In this document: piece by piece, positions 30,637 through 40,066 of the stretch | Numbering within the stretch: position 1 is the stretch's first letter | How the letters are laid out: every line of letters starts with the position of its first letter | NCBI GenBank assembly: GCA_023443285.1 | Contig: JAEZVB010000070.1 | Span: 1-41,795 of the forward strand | Source of the DNA: Bacillota bacterium | GTDB lineage: Bacteria > Bacillota > Negativicutes > Sporomusales > Sporomusaceae | Length of the DNA: 41,795 nucleotides | Direction: 5' to 3' | Made by a program: the position numbers and the translations under genes | Notes under the pieces: generated by a model | Databases searched by the model: none | Told to the model about the DNA's origin: nothing | What the model saw: only the letters and a program-made list of their open reading frames with translations

Positions 30637-32259
30637 ATGGAGCAACAGGACGTAATGAAACGTAAGCCTAACCGTCTACTTCAAGGTACGCTTGTGTTGA
30701 CAGTTGCTGGAATAGTTGTAAAAGTAATTGGTTCACTGAATTGGATTATTTTGTCACGGGTGTTGGGTGGCGAAGGAATTGGCCTGTATCAGATGGCTTT
30801 TCCTATCTATTTGTTGGCGCTTAGTTTGTCAACGGCGGGTATTCCGGTAGCGATTTCGATTATTACGGCTGAAAAGATAGCCTTTAATGATTACCGGGGA
30901 GCTAACCGGGTGTTTTATCTATCACTAGCCATGCTTTTTGTTACCGGGATTGTTTTAAGTATGTTAGTTTACTTTGGTGCCGGTTGGCTGATTGAATATC
31001 GGATTATTCGTGATCCTAGGGCATATTACTCATTATTGGCGCTCTCACCAGCCATTTTTTTAGTAACATTACTTTCAAGTTTCCGCGGATATCTTCAAGG
31101 TTGGCAAAACATGACACCTACTGCTATTTCCCAAATTGTGGAGCAGCTATTTCGTGTAGGCGCCATGCTGCTATTTGCTATCTGGCTATTACCAAAAGGT
31201 ATTGAATATGCTGCCGGCGGTGCAAGTATGGGAGCCGGTGCCGGAGCAGCAGCCGGACTATGTGTGTTACTCTACTACTACTGGCGGTTACGGCGCAAGC
31301 TTAAGCAAGGATGCCAGCAGGAACCAATAAAACGGGAACAGGATTCCATTGGCAGCATTGTACGACGCATTGTAAAACTAGCACTGCCGGTTTCGCTTGC
31401 TAGTCTGATGTTGCCGATAGTATCAAATTTAGACCTTGTGATTGTTCCTGTACGTTTGGAAGTGGCTGGGTACACTGTTGAGCAGGCAACTGAGTTATTT
31501 GGTTATTTGACAGGTATGGGAGTGCCGTTAGTTAATCTTGCGACAATTATAACAGCTGCACTGGCTACCAGCATTGTGCCTGCTATATCTGAGGCCAAGG
31601 CATTAGGCAATAGAGGGCTAATATGTGAACGTACAGCGTCAGCTATGCGTCTCTCTAATATTGTGACAATTCCGGCTGTAGCCGGGTTGTGGGTGCTGGG
31701 AACACCCATAGCAGCTTTTGTATATCATGCGCCGCAAGCTGGAGACGTAATAAGAGTTCTTTCTTTTGGCGTGTATCTGTTAGGGATTCACCAGGTAACA
31801 ACCGGGGTTTTACAAGGCATGGGGTATACCGCATTACCTGTTATTAATATGGGAATTGCGGCTGCTGTAAAAGTTTTGTTAAATTGGAGCTTGACGGCTA
31901 TGCCCAGTCTAGGGATACTGGGAGCTGGGTGGGCGACTAATGCTGACATTGGTGTTGCGGCTTTGTTAAATTTATATTTTGTAGCCAAATATACTGGTCT
32001 CCGTATGGACTGGCAAGGATTATGGAAATGTATTCTTGCGGCCGGCATGATGGGGGCAAGTATTGATTATATCTTTCACTACTTGATACAAAGCGGGTTT
32101 AGTGATGCAGGCGCGACCTTTTTGGTTATGTGTTTAGCTGCAGTTATTTACGGAACTGTTCTGCTGCTGCTGGGTGGCCTGACAACGCAAGATGTTAGCA
32201 GAATACCGTTTTTAGGAACTAGGTTAGCTCAGATATTTAACCGAGTGGGGTTAAAATAG
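30637..32259 (+). CDS. SpoVB-like MOP-superfamily flippase (polysaccharide biosynthesis)
   Basis: A protein of about 540 residues with 12-14 membrane helices of the MATE/MVF (MurJ-Wzx-SpoVB) superfamily. The start region GTLVLTVAGIVVKVIGSLNWIILSRVLGGEGIGLYQ and the Pro-rich FRGYLQGWQNMTPTAISQIVEQ (shortened here) are typical of SpoVB-type proteins. These flip lipid-linked cell wall or spore cortex precursors. ATG 30637 is far from the AAGGA site; ATG 30655 (AGGA 4 nt upstream) is an alternative that drops six residues. It follows dedA by 39 nt, so a lipid-carrier export pair is plausible. Confidence 0.85.
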   Translation: MEQQDVMKRKPNRLLQGTLVLTVAGIVVKVIGSLNWIILSRVLGGEGIGLYQMAFPIYLLALSLSTAGIPVAISIITAEKIAFNDYRGANRVFYLSLAMLFVTGIVLSMLVYFGAGWLIEYRIIRDPRAYYSLLALSPAIFLVTLLSSFRGYLQGWQNMTPTAISQIVEQLFRVGAMLLFAIWLLPKGIEYAAGGASMGAGAGAAAGLCVLLYYYWRLRRKLKQGCQQEPIKREQDSIGSIVRRIVKLALPVSLASLMLPIVSNLDLVIVPVRLEVAGYTVEQATELFGYLTGMGVPLVNLATIITAALATSIVPAISEAKALGNRGLICERTASAMRLSNIVTIPAVAGLWVLGTPIAAFVYHAPQAGDVIRVLSFGVYLLGIHQVTTGVLQGMGYTALPVINMGIAAAVKVLLNWSLTAMPSLGILGAGWATNADIGVAALLNLYFVAKYTGLRMDWQGLWKCILAAGMMGASIDYIFHYLIQSGFSDAGATFLVMCLAAVIYGTVLLLLGGLTTQDVSRIPFLGTRLAQIFNRVGLK

Positions 32260-32281
32260 GGTTTGAAACAGACGACACTTA

Positions 32282-33376
32282 CTAATGTGCTGTATAGCTG
32301 ACTATGCGTGCCAAGGTTCTTGTTCTGAGAGCATCAACACCGCTAAAATTAATATTGGGAATATAATATGTTTCCAATTCATCATGCAGTTTTTTTGCTT
32401 CATGGATATAAGCACCGGCTTTGCCAAAAAGCTCCCAGAAAGTGCTGCGATCATAGTCGGTTACCGATTCTAGCGATAAAAAAATATCGGTATCAAGGCA
32501 GTCATTCATGTCGATAACTGTTGTAGCTTCGCTGAGATTCTGGTTATGTGGAGGAGTTGAAGTTATCAAGGCGGTATCTAATGCAGGAATCATAATATGT
32601 TCTAGCTTAAGCGGGTCAAGTGGGCAATAGAAAGTTTCAATGTCCAGCCCTTTGGTTATGGCTGTATTGGCAACAGCAGCTAGTAAGGTTGCTTTTCCTG
32701 TACCAGGTAAACCTGTGATAATATAACGTTTTGTGAAACCGGCACTAATGGAGTCAATATAATTTACCGGACCAATAGGCGTAATAGCAGAGGCAAAAAG
32801 CTTTCGCATTTTACCACAGCCGATAGTGGTTATACCACTAAAAATTGACTCTAAAAGCGTAGCTGCTTTTTGGTTGGCTAGGTGGTAATTCATGGCCTCA
32901 CTGTTTGCAGCTTCCCAATCGTCATAAATGGCTTTGGCTGCATGGAGCATTCGATAAGCGCGCTGAAATCGTTTGCTGATTTCTTTGGTATACGATAATA
33001 TTTTGCTTTTATTATGTACCATTTTATCTTCATCCCAATATTCTCCAAGGTTGAGGATTTCATCAACACAACCGGGGTGTTTGGGATCGACAATATGGGG
33101 AGATGTGCCATCAATCAAGGCAACCCTAAGTTCTGGTATGACTAGCCCGTCCAGTGAATGGGGGTCACTGGAACAATGGTGGTGTTCAACAGCATAACCA
33201 TGTTCGCCGATTATCTGCCCGATTTTTTTCATAAAGGTGGATTTGCCGACACCGGGGCCGCCTTTTAATAGATAAATCCTTGTTGCATCATTAGAGATCA
33301 CATAGTCGTAATAAGAGAAAAAACCCTGGGGGGTATTGCCGCCAGGGAACATGTGTCTGATTTTTCCTCCGGCCAT
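32282..33376 (-). CDS. Tandem P-loop NTPase of unknown function (PRK06851-like)
   Basis: A 364-residue protein built from two similar halves. Half 1 has Walker A GGPGVGKST at residues 39-47 and later SSDPHSLDGLVIPELRVALID. Half 2 has GLPGTGKAT at 222-230 and PLDPLKLEHIMIPALDTALI, an internal duplication. In half 2 the residue after the P-loop Lys is Ala instead of Ser/Thr, so that site may bind nucleotide poorly. I recall this family as PRK06851, found in spore formers; no function is known to me. It converges on the flippase gene with 22 nt between stops. Confidence 0.8.
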   Translation of the reverse strand: MAGGKIRHMFPGGNTPQGFFSYYDYVISNDATRIYLLKGGPGVGKSTFMKKIGQIIGEHGYAVEHHHCSSDPHSLDGLVIPELRVALIDGTSPHIVDPKHPGCVDEILNLGEYWDEDKMVHNKSKILSYTKEISKRFQRAYRMLHAAKAIYDDWEAANSEAMNYHLANQKAATLLESIFSGITTIGCGKMRKLFASAITPIGPVNYIDSISAGFTKRYIITGLPGTGKATLLAAVANTAITKGLDIETFYCPLDPLKLEHIMIPALDTALITSTPPHNQNLSEATTVIDMNDCLDTDIFLSLESVTDYDRSTFWELFGKAGAYIHEAKKLHDELETYYIPNINFSGVDALRTRTLARIVSYTAH

Positions 33377-33577
33377 TTTTTATCCTCCCTTATTGTTTTT
33401 GTTATTAAGCTGTTCTCTACAATGTATGATTTGCGTTACAGGAGTATATCTGAAATTAATGGAGAAAGGTAGGAGGTTTGTTGGTATTCTTGGCGTGATT
33501 GTTTTACCGACCAGCAGTGAGTGAGAATCAACAAAAGCAGGGCAAGTAGAAGATATTGTATAATTGGAGTGAGTTTG

Positions 33578-34036
33578 ATGCATATTGTACTAGTGGAGCC
33601 GGAGATTCCCGGTAATACAGGCAACATTGCTAGATTGTGTGCAGCCACTGGCTGTGAACTACATTTGGTAAAACCATTAGGTTTTTCCATAGAAGACAGG
33701 TATTTAAAACGAGCCGGACTTGATTATTGGCATTTAGTCAAAGTTCATGTGTATGAAAGTTTTGCTGATGTGCTAGAGCAATATCAAGGCCATAATTTTT
33801 ACTTTAACACTACCAAAGCCAATAAAAAGCATAGTGATGTTTCTTATCAAGCTGACGACCTGTTGGTATTTGGCAAAGAAACGGCTGGGTTGCCGCAAGA
33901 AATCTTACATGCCTATCCGGATAATTGCATTCGTATACCTATGATAGAAGATGCAAGGTCACTTAATCTGTCAAATGCGGTGGCTATTGCTGTTTATGAA
34001 GCATTTAGGCAGCTTGATTTTTCTGGACTAAGATAA
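33578..34036 (+). CDS. trmL: tRNA (cytidine(34)-2'-O)-methyltransferase TrmL
   Basis: A 152-residue SPOUT methyltransferase: IVLVEPEIPGNTGNIARLC at the start, HLVKPLGFSIEDRYLKRAGLDYW, FGKETAGLP, and the knotted SAM site IPMIEDARSLNLSNAVAI. It methylates the wobble 2'-O of leucine tRNAs in characterised homologues. ATG 33578 has GGAG 8 nt upstream. It starts a run of plus-strand genes that extends to sepF. Confidence 0.95.
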   Translation: MHIVLVEPEIPGNTGNIARLCAATGCELHLVKPLGFSIEDRYLKRAGLDYWHLVKVHVYESFADVLEQYQGHNFYFNTTKANKKHSDVSYQADDLLVFGKETAGLPQEILHAYPDNCIRIPMIEDARSLNLSNAVAIAVYEAFRQLDFSGLR

Positions 34037-34072
34037 ACACGGCCTCTGCCAAGCCTTTAGGATGGTGATTTT

Positions 34073-34936
34073 ATGTATGCGCAATTTGGATCGGCAGGAA
34101 ATCCGGATGCATTTTATGACGCAGGATACAAAGCCTCGGCTGACATGCCGGAGTGGTTGTCAGGTCAGGAACTTTTGGCCTATGAATATCAATGTAGCCG
34201 CGGGGTTACTATCAAGCAGCCTACCGCTGAATTGATAGGGGAGAAAGCTGCTCAATATAATATCAAGGTTAGTATCCATGCGCCGTATTATATTAGTTTG
34301 GCTACCGAAGATGAAACTACTGCGGCTAATACAGTGCGGCACTTTTTGCGGTCGTTGGAAGTAGCTAAGTGGATGGGGGCTGACCGGATTGTGTTTCATA
34401 TTGGCGGTCCGGGTAAAGGCGCTGACCGGCGCCAGGCTATGGAGCGAGCCAAGCGTTTGTTTGCCAAGGTTTTGGAGCAAGCCGAGCGGCAAGGTTTGAC
34501 AGGTCCACAGCTGCTGGCAGAAACGATGGGTAAGCAAAATCAACTGGGATCTCTTGACGAGGTACTTGAATTATGCAAATTAGATAAGCGGGTTCGGCCT
34601 GCGGTTGATTTTGGTCATATGCATGCTGTGACTGGCGGTCTGTACACTACAAGTGCAGAATATGCCGCCGTATTTGATAGAATTGGCGAAGAACTAGGGA
34701 AAGAGGCCGCTACAAATCTCCATATTCATTTCAGTCCCATTGAGTTTACCAAAGCTGGTGAGAAACGGCATTGGAGCTTTGGGGATCCCTTTGGGCCGCC
34801 CCATGAGCCGCTTTTGGCTGTAATCGCCGACCATAGCTACACCCCAAGGATTATTTGCGAGTCAGCAGGTACACAGGCCAAAGATGCAAAAACTATGCAG
34901 GATTTATATTTTAGGCTGTTGAAAAAGGACTTTTAG
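34073..34936 (+). CDS. Endonuclease IV-family TIM-barrel protein
   Basis: A 287-residue AP-endonuclease-2 fold protein. Metal ligands seen: SIHAPYYI, VFHIGGPGKG, ETMGKQNQLGSL, VDFGHMHAVTGG, LHIHFSP, with a late CESAG. This matches the zinc-containing endonuclease IV (Nfo) family, but the protein is divergent at the N-terminus (MYAQFGSAGNPDAFY in place of the usual start). It may be a repair AP endonuclease or a sugar isomerase-like relative. AGGATGGTG precedes the ATG. It follows trmL by 36 nt. Confidence 0.83.
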   Translation: MYAQFGSAGNPDAFYDAGYKASADMPEWLSGQELLAYEYQCSRGVTIKQPTAELIGEKAAQYNIKVSIHAPYYISLATEDETTAANTVRHFLRSLEVAKWMGADRIVFHIGGPGKGADRRQAMERAKRLFAKVLEQAERQGLTGPQLLAETMGKQNQLGSLDEVLELCKLDKRVRPAVDFGHMHAVTGGLYTTSAEYAAVFDRIGEELGKEAATNLHIHFSPIEFTKAGEKRHWSFGDPFGPPHEPLLAVIADHSYTPRIICESAGTQAKDAKTMQDLYFRLLKKDF

Positions 34937-34990
34937 CGTATACATACTAAATAGTAAGCATAAAATAGATGGTGAACTGGAGGTTGCATT

Positions 34991-35341
34991 ATGATTGTAC
35001 ATGATAAAGCCCACGAGTTAGGAAGGACGCTTAGAAATTCTGAAGAATACCAGGCATTTTTAGCTGCCAAGAAAAATCTTGATAGTGATCCAACCAGTAA
35101 AACTATGGTGCAGGATTTTTTTAAGAAAAAGCTGGCGGCTGAATATGATCTAATGGCCGGTAATCCGGAAGATAAAGAGAAATCGCAAGAATTGCAAAAA
35201 ATGTATGAGCTTATTGTTATAAATACGAAAGCGCGAGATTTTATTCATGCCCATATGCGGTTTCAGCAGCTCGCTGCTGACATATATAAAATAATTGGCG
35301 ACGCGGTCGCTGAAGGAATGGATATATTTGGCAAAGAATGA
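34991..35341 (+). CDS. YlbF family regulator-like protein
   Basis: A 116-residue helical protein: VHDKAHELGRTLRNSEEYQAF, a central FFKKKLAAEYDLM, and RFQQLAADIYKIIGDAVAEG. The family includes YlbF/YmcA, which act with YaaT on RNase Y in B. subtilis. No cysteines are seen, so it lacks the Fe-S-binding C-terminus of YlbF proper. CTGGAGG precedes the ATG. Its end overlaps the likely murB start by 14 nt. Confidence 0.88.
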   Translation: MIVHDKAHELGRTLRNSEEYQAFLAAKKNLDSDPTSKTMVQDFFKKKLAAEYDLMAGNPEDKEKSQELQKMYELIVINTKARDFIHAHMRFQQLAADIYKIIGDAVAEGMDIFGKE

Positions 35342-36266
35342 TGTGTTAATTTCTAAAATTGAAGATTTTGCTGCTGAATTGAAGAATGCTATTCCCGCGG
35401 AACGACTGCGCGAAAATGAACCTATGTCCAAGCATACCACCTTTCGAATTGGTGGTCCGGCTGATTATCTTGTATTACCTTCGTCGATTCAGGAGGTGGC
35501 CGCTGCTTTGCAGGTTGCAAAACAGTTTGCCGTACCTGTTGCTGTGCTGGGTAATGGTTCTAATGTGTTGGTATTAGACAGGGGAATCCGAGGGTTAGTT
35601 CTAAAATTTGGACCTGAGATGAGCAGGATACGACATAGCGGGAATACTGTTTTTGCCGGTGCTGGTGCGCTTTTGGCTGCTGTTTCACAATATGCGGCTA
35701 AATATGAACTGACCGGGTTTGAATTTGCAATTGGCATTCCTGGCAGTATTGGCGGTGCCGTATTTATGAATGCCGGTGCTTATGAGGGTGACATGAGTCA
35801 GGTAGTGCGTGCAGTAACGGCAGTATGCCAGAACGGTGAGTTAAAACGATTTGAACAGGAAGAATTAAAGTTTAAGTATCGCCATAGTGTTTTCCAGGAA
35901 AATGGCTGTCTTATTTGCGAAGTGGAATTAGCGCTGAAGAGTGGGATAAACAGCTCGATTCGCGACCGGATTGATGATTATACTGTTAAACGTCAAACTA
36001 AGCAACCAGTCGAGATGCCTAGTGCGGGCAGTACCTTTAAACGGCCGCAAGGCCATTTTGCTGGTACGCTAATTGAGCAGGCCGGACTAAAAGGTGTAAG
36101 TGTAGGTGGTGCGCAAGTTTCTACCAAACATGCCGGCTTCATTATTAATGCCGGCGGTGCAACAGCTAAGGATGTGCTAGCATTAATCAGTAAAGTACAG
36201 GATAGAGTTTATCAGCAATTTGGCGTTTCCCTCCATCCCGAAGTTCGGATAATGGGTGAAGCGTAA
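35328..36266 (+). CDS. murB: UDP-N-acetylenolpyruvoylglucosamine reductase MurB
   Basis: A 312-residue FAD enzyme of peptidoglycan synthesis (type without the E. coli-type extra insertion). Motifs: KHTTFRIGGPADYLVLP, VLGNGSNVLVLDRG, AIGIPGSIGGAVFMNAGAY, YRHSVFQ, PSAGSTFKRP with the catalytic Ser, and KHAGFIINAGGAT. The start is not an ATG: TTG 35328 has AAGGA 10 nt upstream and gives MAKNDVLISKIEDFA; the longer frame to 35295 lacks a ribosome site. It overlaps the ylbF end, implying coupling. Confidence 0.94.
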   Translation: MAKNDVLISKIEDFAAELKNAIPAERLRENEPMSKHTTFRIGGPADYLVLPSSIQEVAAALQVAKQFAVPVAVLGNGSNVLVLDRGIRGLVLKFGPEMSRIRHSGNTVFAGAGALLAAVSQYAAKYELTGFEFAIGIPGSIGGAVFMNAGAYEGDMSQVVRAVTAVCQNGELKRFEQEELKFKYRHSVFQENGCLICEVELALKSGINSSIRDRIDDYTVKRQTKQPVEMPSAGSTFKRPQGHFAGTLIEQAGLKGVSVGGAQVSTKHAGFIINAGGATAKDVLALISKVQDRVYQQFGVSLHPEVRIMGEA

Positions 36267-36289
36267 TAGTATATTGTCTATTGCTAGTC

Positions 36290-36318
36290 AAATCCGGGAG
36301 TAATTTGCTCTCGGATTT
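36290..36318 (+). terminator. Hairpin after murB
   Basis: AAATCCGGGAG (36290-36300) pairs with CTCTCGGATTT (36308-36318) with one G-U pair across a 7-nt loop. The following sequence (ACTGTTTAC) has only a weak T tract, so efficiency is uncertain. Confidence 0.65.
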
Positions 36319-36405
36319 ACTGTTTACAGAAGGTGAATAGAGACAATATGTAGAATTCAGATACTCAGATAATTTGTAGCACAATTACTGAAGGGAGACA
36401 AGCTA

Positions 36406-38019
36406 ATGAACTTAACATTTTTGGGAGCTGCCGGTATGGTAACCGGGTCGTCTTACTTACTAGAAATTGGCAATAAGAAATATTTGGTTGATTGCGGTAT
36501 GTTTCAGGGATCAAAATCTGTTACTGCTCTAAATAGGCGTCCATTCCTCTTTAATCCCGGAGATATCGAAGCTGTGTTTTTAACCCATGCTCATATTGAC
36601 CATAGTGGTTTGTTACCACGTCTATGTAAGTCAGGCTTCAAAGGCACAATATATGCTACCAAAGCAACCGCTGAATTGTCGAGTATTATGCTGCCTGACA
36701 GTGGCCATATTCAAGAGTTTGATGCCGAGATTTCTAACCGGAAGGGACAACGGGCCGGACGTAAGCCAATCGAGCCGCTGTATACTGTAGATGAGGCATA
36801 TAGTTGTTTGCAGCAGTTTTCACCTAATCCGTATGATAAAGCAATTAAAATATCTGATGAGGTAACAATTGCTTTTCGGGATGCCGGTCACATTCTGGGT
36901 TCATCTATGGTAGAAATACTGGCAACCGAAAACGGGGAAACAACAAAAATTCTATTTTCCGGTGACTTGGGTCAACCTGATCAGCCTATTATTCGAAATC
37001 CTGCTATTATTGAGCAGGCGGACTACCTAATTATTGAATCAACCTATGGGGATCGGGTTCATGATCCAAGTGACCCGATAGAACGGTTAGCCCAATACAT
37101 AAATGAGGCAGTAGAGAAGGGGGGCAATATCGTAATTCCTTCCTTTGCAGTAGGACGGACGCAAACCATACTTTACAATTTGCATTCGTTATTTAGGGAT
37201 GGCCTGATTCCCAAAATACCGGTAATTATTGATAGCCCGCTAGCTATTTCGGCAACAGAGATTTTCTTGAAAAACTCTCAGGAATATGATGCGGAAGCCT
37301 ACAGCCTACTATACAAAGACCATGAACATCCCTTGAGTTTTCCGCAGTTGATGGTTGCCAAGACTGCGGAGGAATCCAAAGCCATTAACAGTCTGGATCA
37401 TCCGGCCATTATTATTTCTGCGAGCGGTATGGCTGATGCCGGACGCATTCTCCATCACCTCAAGCATAATTTATGGCGCCCTGAGAGTACTGTGTTGTTT
37501 GTAGGCTATCAGGCAGAAGGAAGCTTAGGCCGGCGTTTATTGGATGGCTTTAAAAAAGTTAGGATAATGGGTGAAGAAATTAGTGTTAAGGCTACGATTG
37601 CTAATTTGGAAGGCTTTTCTGCCCATGCTGATAAAGAGCAGCTGATTAACTGGCTGAGTAATTTTAAGAACAAACCTGCAAATATATTTATCGTTCATGG
37701 TGAACAAGAAATGTCAGAGCCTTTTGCTGCGCTGATTGCAGAGCGGTTTAATATATCTACCTATATCCCTAAGTATGGTGATGCTGTCAACATAACTGGC
37801 CGTAGTTGGAAGATTGAGCCATCGGCGATTATCGCATTTCAACCTGCTCTTCAGCAACTTAGAGACTATCTGGACGAAGTGGAAAAAGAATATGCCCAAT
37901 TCCGGAGCAAAATGGAGGAATTGGTTCTCATCAACAGCGGCAAGCTGCAAGATGTGCTTAAACGTGTTGAAAAAATACGCAAATTCATTCGAAAAACACT
38001 TACTGATTTATGGTCGTAA
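36406..38019 (+). CDS. Beta-CASP metallo-beta-lactamase ribonuclease-like protein
   Basis: A 537-residue MBL/beta-CASP protein of the CPSF/RNase J-like group. Motifs: FLTHAHIDHSGLLPRL (motif 2), AGHILGSSMVEI, FSGDLGQPDQPI, IIESTYGDRVHD, then the beta-CASP segment with SASGMADAGRILHHL, EGFSAHADKEQL and FIVHGE. A helical C-terminal tail follows (about 470-537). Characterised relatives such as the Thermus enzyme are single-strand RNases. GAAGGGAG precedes the ATG. It lies between murB and typA with a promoter after it. Confidence 0.92.
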   Translation: MNLTFLGAAGMVTGSSYLLEIGNKKYLVDCGMFQGSKSVTALNRRPFLFNPGDIEAVFLTHAHIDHSGLLPRLCKSGFKGTIYATKATAELSSIMLPDSGHIQEFDAEISNRKGQRAGRKPIEPLYTVDEAYSCLQQFSPNPYDKAIKISDEVTIAFRDAGHILGSSMVEILATENGETTKILFSGDLGQPDQPIIRNPAIIEQADYLIIESTYGDRVHDPSDPIERLAQYINEAVEKGGNIVIPSFAVGRTQTILYNLHSLFRDGLIPKIPVIIDSPLAISATEIFLKNSQEYDAEAYSLLYKDHEHPLSFPQLMVAKTAEESKAINSLDHPAIIISASGMADAGRILHHLKHNLWRPESTVLFVGYQAEGSLGRRLLDGFKKVRIMGEEISVKATIANLEGFSAHADKEQLINWLSNFKNKPANIFIVHGEQEMSEPFAALIAERFNISTYIPKYGDAVNITGRSWKIEPSAIIAFQPALQQLRDYLDEVEKEYAQFRSKMEELVLINSGKLQDVLKRVEKIRKFIRKTLTDLWS

Positions 38020-38043
38020 AGAAAATTACACAATAAATTTAAT

Positions 38044-38072
38044 TTGACATATGGTAAGTGGTATAATATAGT
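38044..38072 (+). promoter_or_regulatory. Promoter of typA
   Basis: TTGACA (38044-38049), 17-nt spacer, TATAGT (38067-38072). A second TATAAT at 38062 has only a 12-nt spacing. Transcription should begin near 38079. Confidence 0.75.
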
Positions 38073-38091
38073 TGAGAGTGCATGACACTAC

Positions 38092-38119
38092 AAAAGGGTG
38101 CAAAATAAAGCATCCTTTT
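38092..38119 (+). promoter_or_regulatory. Hairpin in the typA 5' leader
   Basis: AAAAGGGTGC (38092-38101) pairs with GCATCCTTTT (38110-38119, one G-U pair), a 10-bp stem with an 8-nt A-rich loop, 11 nt before the GGGAGG site. It may regulate translation of typA or be a leftover terminator for the upstream gene. Confidence 0.5.
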
Positions 38120-38147
38120 GCTTATTATAGGGGAGGCTATTATTTTA

Positions 38148-39965
38148 ATGGAACGCAATGACTTACGTAATATTGCTATTATTGCCCACGTTGACCATGG
38201 CAAGACCACATTGGTGGATGCTATGCTCAAGCAAAGCGGTGTTTTTCGCGCGAATGAACATGTTGCTGAACGGGTTATGGACTCAAATGATTTGGAACGC
38301 GAGCGCGGCATTACCATCTTATCCAAAAATACGGCGGTAATGTATAATAATATAAAAATTAACATTGTTGATACCCCAGGCCACGCTGACTTTGGTGGCG
38401 AGGTTGAGCGGGTACTTAATATGGTTGATGGTGTATTGTTATTAGTGGATGCGTTTGAGGGACCTATGCCGCAGACTAAATATGTTTTGCGCAAAGCGTT
38501 AGAGCAAAAACTAAAACCAATTGTTGTTATCAACAAAATTGACCGCCCGGATCAGCGGGTAGATGATGTTCTTGATGAAGTACTGGAATTGTTTATTGAA
38601 CTAGATGCTACTGATGAACAGCTTGATTTTCCGGTAGTATATGCAACCGCACGTGCCGGTATTGCCAAAATGGCTATGGATGATGACAGTGATAACTTGA
38701 AACCCTTATTTGAGTGTATTGAGAAAACCATACCTGCGCCGAAAGGCAATATTGACGGACCGCTGCAGGTTATGATTACTACGCTTGATTATGATGATTA
38801 TGTCGGACGGATTGCGATAGGCCGGGTTGTACGGGGACGTATTAAAAGCGGACAAAATGTCATGCTGGTTAACGGCGAGGACGAAGCTAAGGGTAAAATT
38901 GGTAAACTATACATATATGAAGGCTTAAAGCGTACTGAGGTACAGGAGGCTGCCCTAGGCGACATCATTGCCATGATTGGTCTTGAATCAATCAATATTG
39001 GCGATACTGTGGCTGATACGGAAAATCCGGAAGCTTTGCCGGCCATTCGCATTGACGAGCCTACGCTTGCCATGACATTTTCGGTAAACACCAGTCCTTT
39101 TGCTGGACGAGAAGGTCAGTATGTTACATCACGCCATATTCGTGACCGTTTATTCCGGGAGGCCGAAACCAATGTTAGCCTGCGAGTATCAGAAACAGAC
39201 AGCCCGGATTCTTTTGTAGTGGCAGGTCGCGGTGAACTACATTTGTCGATTCTGATAGAGACCATGCGACGCGAAGGTTATGAACTGCAGATTGGTAAAC
39301 CACAGGTTATTTATAAGGAAATCAACGGTAAACGCTGTGAACCAATGGAATTCTTGACAATTGATGTACCACAGGAATTTATGGGGCCGGTAATGGAAGG
39401 TCTGGGTACCCGGCGGGCTGAGCTTGTTAATATGATCGAACTGGCTGGTTACTTACGGATGGAATTCGTTGTTCCGGCTCGTGGCTTAATTGGTTTTAGA
39501 TCAGGATTCTTGACAAATACCAAGGGCAACGGCATTATGCATCACGTTTTCCATGGTTATGTACCATATAAAGGCGATATTCCCGGTCGTACCCGGGGCG
39601 CATTGGTAGCGTTTGAGCAAGGGGAAACCACGGGGTACGGTATCAATAGTATCCAAGACAGAGGCATTATGTTTGTTGTTCCTGGACAACCAGTATATGA
39701 AGGTATGATCATTGGCGAGAATGCCCGGGAAATGGATATGGATGTTAACCCTTGTAAGAAAAAACATGTTACTAATATGCGGGCAAGTGGTACTGATGAA
39801 GGTATTCGTCTGACACCGCCGCGGATTCTAAGTTTGGAACAGGCGCTTGAATATATTAATGATGATGAGGCTGTAGAGGTTACGCCGCAAAGCATTCGCT
39901 TGCGTAAGACTACCTTAGATCGGCATATTCGTGGCCGCGAACGCAAACAAGAATCACAGCAATAA
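38148..39965 (+). CDS. typA: Translational GTPase TypA/BipA
   Basis: A 605-residue ribosome-binding GTPase: AHVDHGKTTLVD (G1), RERGITI (G2), DTPGHADFGGEVERV (G3), NKIDRPDQR (G4), then EF-G-like domain II, III/V, and the TypA-specific C-terminus with ARGLIGFRSGFLT and GIMFVVPGQPVYEGM. It supports ribosome assembly and growth under cold or stress. ATG 38148 (MERNDLRNIAIIAHVDH) is preferred over 38118, a TTG inside the leader hairpin; GGGAGG lies 11 nt upstream. Confidence 0.97.
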   Translation: MERNDLRNIAIIAHVDHGKTTLVDAMLKQSGVFRANEHVAERVMDSNDLERERGITILSKNTAVMYNNIKINIVDTPGHADFGGEVERVLNMVDGVLLLVDAFEGPMPQTKYVLRKALEQKLKPIVVINKIDRPDQRVDDVLDEVLELFIELDATDEQLDFPVVYATARAGIAKMAMDDDSDNLKPLFECIEKTIPAPKGNIDGPLQVMITTLDYDDYVGRIAIGRVVRGRIKSGQNVMLVNGEDEAKGKIGKLYIYEGLKRTEVQEAALGDIIAMIGLESINIGDTVADTENPEALPAIRIDEPTLAMTFSVNTSPFAGREGQYVTSRHIRDRLFREAETNVSLRVSETDSPDSFVVAGRGELHLSILIETMRREGYELQIGKPQVIYKEINGKRCEPMEFLTIDVPQEFMGPVMEGLGTRRAELVNMIELAGYLRMEFVVPARGLIGFRSGFLTNTKGNGIMHHVFHGYVPYKGDIPGRTRGALVAFEQGETTGYGINSIQDRGIMFVVPGQPVYEGMIIGENAREMDMDVNPCKKKHVTNMRASGTDEGIRLTPPRILSLEQALEYINDDEAVEVTPQSIRLRKTTLDRHIRGRERKQESQQ

Positions 39966-40066
39966 TAACTCGGTGGCAGCGGGATGAGGGATGTTGGTAA
40001 ATGAGACATTTTCACTAGTCCTAAAGTCCTAGTTTATTAGGAAATTTCGCCTTGTTTTGCTAATAA

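Noticed and set aside
33459..33524. 21-codon frame before trmL (MEKGRRFVG...)
   Set aside because: No ribosome site and no leader-peptide codon bias or terminator.
38062..38067. TATAAT as the typA -10
   Set aside because: Spacing to TTGACA is only 12 nt; TATAGT five bases later has the expected 17.
38039..38536. 165-residue minus-strand frame across the typA promoter and start
   Set aside because: It covers the consensus promoter and the typA G1-G3 region, is Ser/Thr-rich low complexity, and has no ribosome site.
39557..40015. 152-residue minus-strand frame over the end of typA
   Set aside because: Shadow of the TypA C-terminal coding region; no motif.
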